DNA of 64,000 nucleotides from Mallotus nudiflorus (Eukaryota > Streptophyta > Magnoliopsida > Malpighiales > Euphorbiaceae), in assembly GCA_947683625.1 (NCBI GenBank), contig CANTUR010000125.1:186001-250000 (forward strand), in the 5' to 3' direction. Made by a program: the position numbers and the translations under genes. The stretch's first letter is position 1. Each line of letters starts with the position of its first letter. Under the pieces are notes generated by a model. That model had not been told where the DNA came from, did not search any database, and saw only the letters and a program-made list of their open reading frames with translations. Positions 59,116 through 64,000 of this stretch are shown here, one piece after another.

Positions 59116-59984
59116 AAGATGTTTACTAAAAAGTGAGCTTTCAAATATGTTTAGCCCTCATAGATGATTAAAGATATTGATCTTTCTTTTGAATGCAAGT
59201 TTCTCCCTTTTCTTCCTCAAACAAATCAACCTTTAGGCTTTCCTCCTCTCGAAATGTTCTTCTTCCTTCTTTTCCAGCACTCTCTCCTTGCTCTGCCAAA
59301 AACCCTCCTTTCCTTAGTATGTTCTTTTCTTTTTGAAAAAATGCCAACCTCTCTTTTTCTCTCTCTTTTCACCTTTTATTCACACTCTTAGCCCATACCC
59401 CTACTACTATCCTCTATCATTGCATTTTTAGCCTTTTCCTCCTCCAAATAGTTCTTTTTAGGCCAGAGGCTGAGTTGCAGAGGGAATGGGCCCACCAAGT
59501 TGGCTTTCATGATCACCTATATAATTAATACAAAGGCAAGTGACAGTTGTAGAGGCAACATCTCTATGATGAGGCAATCGCCTCATTAGCAACTGCTATA
59601 GAGGCGTTTGCCTTTCTGGCTTGCCCTACATTAGGCCTAATGGGCCTAAGTGGTTTAGATAAGTTTTAAAGGGTTTTGGGCTTGTTCATGAGTTTCTAGC
59701 CCTTAAGCTTATTCTCGAGAAGATTCAAGGTTTTTTTCTTGCCTTCAAGTTTTACATTTCTCTTCATCGGGCTCTATTATGGGTTGGCTAAACAGAACAT
59801 CCACAGTTTTCCCTTTATCATGGCTCAATCTAACTGGGTGTTTACAATTTGCCCCCTGATTTTTTGAAAAACCAAATGTATGCAATGATAATTTTTTAAA
59901 AAATCACATACATAATATAAAAAAAATAATAGAAAACATACTTGACTCCTGATTTTCACTCGAGAGATGAATTCTTTAATCTTG
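59116..59984. other. Spacer with first palindrome cluster
   Basis: The pyrimidine-rich part (59190-59460) gives a short open frame without a domain. The palindrome cluster is at 59551-59614. 'actgggtgtttacaatttgccccctg' near 59840 resembles an LTR end. Confidence 0.45.
59551..59614. repeat. Palindrome cluster 1 (GAGGCAATCGCCTC type)
   Basis: GAGGCAACATCTC (59552), GAGGCAATCGCCTC (59571-59584) and GAGGCGTTTGCCT (59601) are variants of one imperfect palindrome. They match the clusters at 61172-61376 and 63824-63907. Confidence 0.8.
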
Positions 59985-60425
59985 AAATGTGACTGTGATC
60001 CTTAAGTTTTCCTGCCCCGATCAGCCACTTATTAATATTTGGTAAATTATATAAAAATGATGATCCTCGAGTTTTGCTGACCCGATACACCACTTAACCA
60101 ACATGTGATTTACCAATTTTTTTGGCTTGATCGTCAGTCAATTAAAATGCAGACTCTTGGGCTTTCCTGGCCCGATTGCCACTTTATTAAAATGTAGACT
60201 TTTAGGTTTTCCTACTCCGATCACCAATCAACTGAAATGCAGACTCTCGTGTTTTCTTGGCTCGGTCGTCACTTGCCTGAAATGTGATTCTCATATTTTC
60301 TTGGCCCAATACAACACTCAATTAAAATATGGACTCTTGGGTTTTCCTGGCCCGATCACCACTCAACTGAATGCAGAATCTTGGGTTTTCTTGGCCCGAT
60401 CGTCACTTAATTGAAATATGGACTT
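59985..60425. repeat. Tandem repeat of ~55 bp, about eight units
   Basis: Units contain 'tgaaatgcagactcttgggttttcctggcccgatc' variants and a 'caccactcaa' spacer. In one frame (60127-60414) they read as repeated Q-L-K-C-R-L-L-G-F-P-G-P-I. The repeat is probably not a protein gene: units lose the frame beyond this short stretch and no domain matches. Confidence 0.85.
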
Positions 60426-60429
60426 CAAC

Positions 60430-60567
60430 GATACAACTTAAACAGTCCTTTCTTAAACACAAGCTTCAGGGATACAACCCGAACAGCCCTCTCTTGATCA
60501 CAAGCTTTGGGGATATAACCCTCTCTTGATTATAATCTTTGAGGATACAACCCTTACAATCCTTGGG
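60430..60567. repeat. Second tandem repeat, 41-bp unit
   Basis: Units start GATACAAC at 60430 and 60471 (both 41 bp). They continue as a shortened unit at 60512 (32 bp) and a partial one at 60544. It lies directly after the 55-bp array. Confidence 0.85.
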
Positions 60568-60864
60568 TTTTCCTAGCCCATTCATCACTTGACCAAAATT
60601 AATATTCCTAGGTTTTCCTAGCCTGAGCATTATTTGATTTAAAAACTCAACTAGAGAACTTTCATCCAACAATTTTTAATTCTTGAGACACACCCGAGGA
60701 AGCTCTTTCCATCATCATTGCCATCATTCATTTTTTTTCCTTTTTTTTTTACTTAAACCCTCCTTTATACTATAAACATATTTTTCTCCTTTTTTCTTTT
60801 CTTTTTCCTCTTTCTCCTCCCTTATTCTTTTCTTCTCTTATTCCCATGACACATTTTTTCAAAA

Positions 60865-63559
60865 ATGGATGATGAGAGAACACCACTCGTGCCTGAATGG
60901 GACCGAATCTCTCCATCTGTGAATGCCCCCCATAGCCTTGGATTGTCTAAAGGGGATACAATCCCTCTCTTGGTAGACTTAAGGAGCCATATCTGTTCAT
61001 TGGCATTTGGCGAGGTTAGTCTTTGAATCCTTCTTATTTTCTTACAAATTACATTGGGTTAGACTATATATGTGTCCATTGATCATTTATAGTTACAAAC
61101 TAAATTGAATAATCATGTATTTGTAATTTTAGGGGAAAAATTAAAAATTGTTTGTTATTTTTCACTCCATAGAGGCGATCGTCTCTTCATTAGGGAGATT
61201 GCCTCTTCCTGGGGCGATCGCCTCACTGATTAGGTGATTGCTTCATTGGAGGGGGAGGATTGTCTCTGGCTAGAACGCAGGGGTTCACCTCATGCCCAAG
61301 ATGATGATTATCTCATGCGCAGGGGAAATCACCTCACTGATAAGGTGATCACCTCTTCCATGAGGCACTATGCCTCTATGATAGGGCGGGTGAACCTACC
61401 TGTAACCACTTAGTCATTTTACTTAGAAAAATAATAAAATTTGAGCAATATGTATTTGACTTCCTTAATCCTCATTCATTCTCTTTTGCAACATAATGCA
61501 CAGACATTCAAGGGGGTCGAAAACTTTCATGGGGCTCAGGTTTTCTATAATAATCTGATTAATGATCAAAAGGATGGGATCTAGGACACGGGATTTGAAG
61601 ACTTCATCCTCTCAATTCCCTCAGAGTAGGGTCGGATGGATTACCAGCCACTCCATGCATTGATGGAGAAGTGGTTCGACACAATGTGCACTTTCCACCT
61701 CCTACTCATGGAACTCACTCTAGATATTATCTCTTTTATTGTTATCACTGGGATCGTGTGTGTTAGAGATCTCGTTCCTCCAGATGCGAGCCTGCACCAG
61801 TTGACTACAAATAAGGCCTCCTATGTTGAGTGCCTTCTAGATATGATCCTAGAGATGAAGGGGACTCATACTCTTAAGCCCGAGTTGATTCAGAGCTTTT
61901 ACATTCGGGATAGAGCTATGGCGTGATCCCATGCAAGATTAATCAAATGATGCGTGCTTTTCTAATTTGTGTCCTTAGCACTACCTTTTTTAATGACACC
62001 GCCAGCTCAATAGATTTGATGTTCCTATTGCCTCTCTATGACTTGGATTAGGTGTCTTCATTTGATTGGGGGAGCTATACCTTAGCCTACTTGTACCAAA
62101 GCATGGTTAGCCTACTTGTGCTGGAGCATAGATGAGGTGGTCTATAGGGCTAAGAGATTTTATGGCTTCTGGCACATTGTGCTAGTAAATTCTATCTCTT
62201 TTTCCTCTTGAGTCATTCTAATGTCTACTTGCTAACATCTACTATCTCTTTTCCTTTTACAAGTTTGGCCATGGAGTTGGAGCTGCTCATTAGTGTGATA
62301 CGAGTGGGGGATGATTTCCCTGCCATCAGTAGGTGGGGCGGCAGCCGTGTCCTGAAGAGGCATCTGGTTCGAGTACGCATTCATGGGTAGCATCTGAACT
62401 CTATGACTCAGGATGCGGGTACCTATAATGCTCATACTACATGTTAGTAATTTTGAAAATTTTGCTCACTTACCTGCTGATATCTCCATTATATATCTAG
62501 AATGATTTATAGGGGCCTGAAGAAGGATGGTACATGGAGATGACTAGTTCTAAACTGCTAGCTCAGAAGAGGGTCCTCCTTTGTGGGAGAGGCTATTGAG
62601 TATGGTACCTTAGCAAACGGATTTTGAACTAGAGTCGGGGAGCTGGTTCGAGGCGTGTGCCCAAGGCTTCTCCTAGGAGCATGTTATGGACTCATAAGCT
62701 GGAGGGGGCCGAATTGGATTAGGTTGTCGTTGGAGAGCTAGACGTGGACCACACTATTCAAATTAATAGTCGATACATGAAGCTTTTCCAGACTCACCTC
62801 TTATTGGTAGTCCCTTTTATTGCTACTTATACTTCTCAAGTAATTGTTTAATAATCCTTTTTTATTCAAAATTATCATGTCCTAATATAGTTCTCTCTTA
62901 TTTTCAGGCTGCAATGACTAGACCTGCTCCTCCTACCAGACCTTAGGTATAAGAGAGAGAGCCTTAGAGACATCATCTTGACCCGAGTAAAGAGGGGACT
63001 TCAGCTACCGTTAAGGAAATGAGACCCCCCATTACCTCCAGCTCTCGGTTCACCACTAGTAGCTTCATTCATAGCTCTGATTCTTTAGCTCAATGATAGG
63101 TTCCTCCCAGGGAGTTGTCTCACTAGTTCCTGACCTTAGACAAGGATCTAACACCTACATGTACTCCTGGAGATGTTACTCACATGAGTTTTCTCTTAAC
63201 CTGTTTCTTGAATCATCCTTAACGCATTTGTCAGTTCTAATATTCTCTCAATAATTTAGATTCCTTTTGAGCAAGGCTTATATATGTATCGAATGATTAA
63301 GGCCCAGAGGGACTACATGCTATTCATCACTCAGTAGTGGAAGGTAACATCTTCTTATATATTTATATGTATGCATGCTCATATGATTCACTAACTTGTG
63401 GTCTATTTGAATAGGATTGCGATGAGGCCAGCCAGGCGAGGATTTCCGCCATTGAGCGTCATATTGAAGTCCTTCACATTAATGAGGATGATGACGAGGA
63501 TGGGGATGATGCTAGTATAGGGGGAGGGGATGACCCTGAGGGCACTGAATCAGATAGTT
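60865..63559 (+). pseudogene. Plant mobile domain (PMD, aminotransferase-like) gene, decayed, multi-exon
   Basis: Exon 1 is 60865-61014 (start MDDERTPLVPEWDR), ending at a GTTAGT donor. Exon 2 opens at 61504 after 'gcacag' and carries K-W-F-D-T-M-C-T-F-H-L with M-E-L-T-L-D, the start of the PMD fold, then R-A-F-L-I-C-V-L-S-T-T-F-F and W-G-S-Y-T-L-A-Y-L-Y, further PMD blocks (to about 62110). Later pieces lie near 62260-62440 and 62930-63360. The last exon (about 63418-63559) ends in an acidic tail D-D-D-E-D-G-D-D followed by TAA. Stops lie in exon 2 near 61584, 61626 and 61924. PMD proteins occur both as host nuclear proteins (MAIL1/MAIN type, in silencing and genome stability) and inside transposons. 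This copy is non-functional. Confidence 0.75.
61172..61376. repeat. Palindrome cluster 2, inside intron 1 of the PMD pseudogene
   Basis: Members include GAGGCGATCGTCTC (61172-61185), GGGGCGATCGCCTC (61211-61224), AGGTGATTGCTTC (61232), GAGGATTGTCTC (61256), AAATCACCTC (61326), the perfect AGGTGATCACCT (61343-61354) and GAGGCACTATGCCTC (61362-61376). Each could form a short hairpin or bind a dimeric protein. Confidence 0.85.
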
Positions 63560-64000
63560 AATAAATCAGGGCTCATGAGCTATTTATTTTTTATTATTGC
63601 TTTTGTTTATTTATTTGCTTCTAACATTCACATGCTTTATTCTTTATTAATCGAATGCTTGCTAAATTTGAATTTTATCTCAATGAATTTTATTTATTAT
63701 TATTTTACATACAATTTTAGCATCGATAGTTATAAAGATGTTCCCCTCTTTCATTGCTTCACTTTAAATCTATAAAGCAGAAACAATTATGATCCGACAG
63801 AAGCTTGTTGATATTTGCAGAAGAGGCAATTGCCTCACAACCTTTTGCTAAAGTGGCGATCGCCTCTTAGCATTGAGGTGACACCTTTTTAATGAGGCGA
63901 TCACCTCATCACCAAGTCGGTTCCTCTATTTTTAGCTCCTAATCTTTTACCTTCAGCCTCAATTTCAAACATTTTTGCCCCAAACCTTTATAATACTCTT
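63560..64000. other. Spacer with third palindrome cluster at window end
   Basis: AT-rich DNA after the PMD gene. No gene is seen apart from the palindrome cluster at 63824-63907. Confidence 0.5.
63824..63907. repeat. Palindrome cluster 3
   Basis: GAGGCAATTGCCTC (63824-63837, perfect), GTGGCGATCGCCTC (63853-63866), GAGGTGACACCT (63875) and GAGGCGATCACCTC (63894-63907) occur within 84 bases. Confidence 0.9.

Noticed and set aside
60127..60414. Open frame of repeated cysteine-containing segments, possible repeat protein
   Set aside because: The open frame follows from a tandem DNA repeat of ~55 bp; neighbouring units break the frame and no known fold is seen.
59545..63910. Repeated palindromes considered as a CRISPR-like array
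   Set aside because: Units are short, unevenly spaced and lie in plant DNA with introns; there are no uniform spacers and no cas genes.
1..64000. A new multi-gene defence or biosynthetic system
   Set aside because: Apart from the CNL family and single broken host gene fragments, the coding content is transposon-derived. I see no set of intact co-located genes that could act together.

Overview
The window reads as nuclear DNA of a eudicot plant. It is AT-rich, full of plant LTR retrotransposons and Mutator-like DNA, and built around a small family of CC-NB-ARC-LRR (CNL) disease-resistance genes. I cannot name the species from sequence alone. Almost every host-type coding sequence here is broken, so the window is best described as a decayed resistance-gene cluster embedded in nested transposons.

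Layout. 0-5.7 kb: the 3' part of an old LTR, then a degenerate Mutator-like (MULE) transposase on the minus strand (about 1.16-4.4 kb) and a pectinesterase fragment (minus). 5.8-16.6 kb: an old Ty3-gypsy chromovirus-like element with ~2.2 kb LTRs; a 1,279-bp solo LTR is inserted in its pol with a clean 5-bp target duplication. 17.7-25.9 kb: CNL pseudogene 1, split by a 573-bp solo LTR and a 4.8-kb Ty1-copia element. 27.36-30.21 kb: CNL copy 2, full length except for one TGA codon. 31.66-33.05 kb: a CNL deletion relic, a copia LTR-gag piece, then a pectinesterase 3' fragment. 33.15-39.33 kb: a young copia element with almost identical LTRs and one stop in pol. 40.7-44.7 kb: a tandem duplication in which one copy received a 1.8-kb MULE-type element and the other a 1.24-kb solo LTR. 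44.9-49.75 kb: upstream flank of CNL copy 3, enlarged by about 3.5 kb relative to copy 1. 49.76-52.57 kb: CNL copy 3 (one stop, one frameshift). 53.3-55.2 kb: fragments of an RNase H-like domain, an NPH3-like C terminus and a pectinesterase with its inhibitor domain. 56-60.7 kb: LTR-like debris and several tandem repeats. 60.87-63.56 kb: a decayed multi-exon plant mobile domain (PMD) gene, associated with clusters of a palindrome close to GAGGCGATCGCCTC.

How the parts relate. CNL copies 1 and 3 are sisters: they share a 12-nt in-frame loss just after the MHD motif, and they share 5' and 3' flanks. Copy 2 is a cousin that keeps those residues. Where one paralogue carries an insertion the other gives the empty site, so several insertions can be bounded to the base. 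I found no CRISPR array, operon, rRNA or tRNA gene, and no convincing new defence system. The most unusual signals are the palindrome clusters around the PMD gene, the single-stop CNL copy 2, the scattered pectinesterase pieces that share one disrupted junction, and the reciprocal insertions in the 40.7-44.7 kb duplication.
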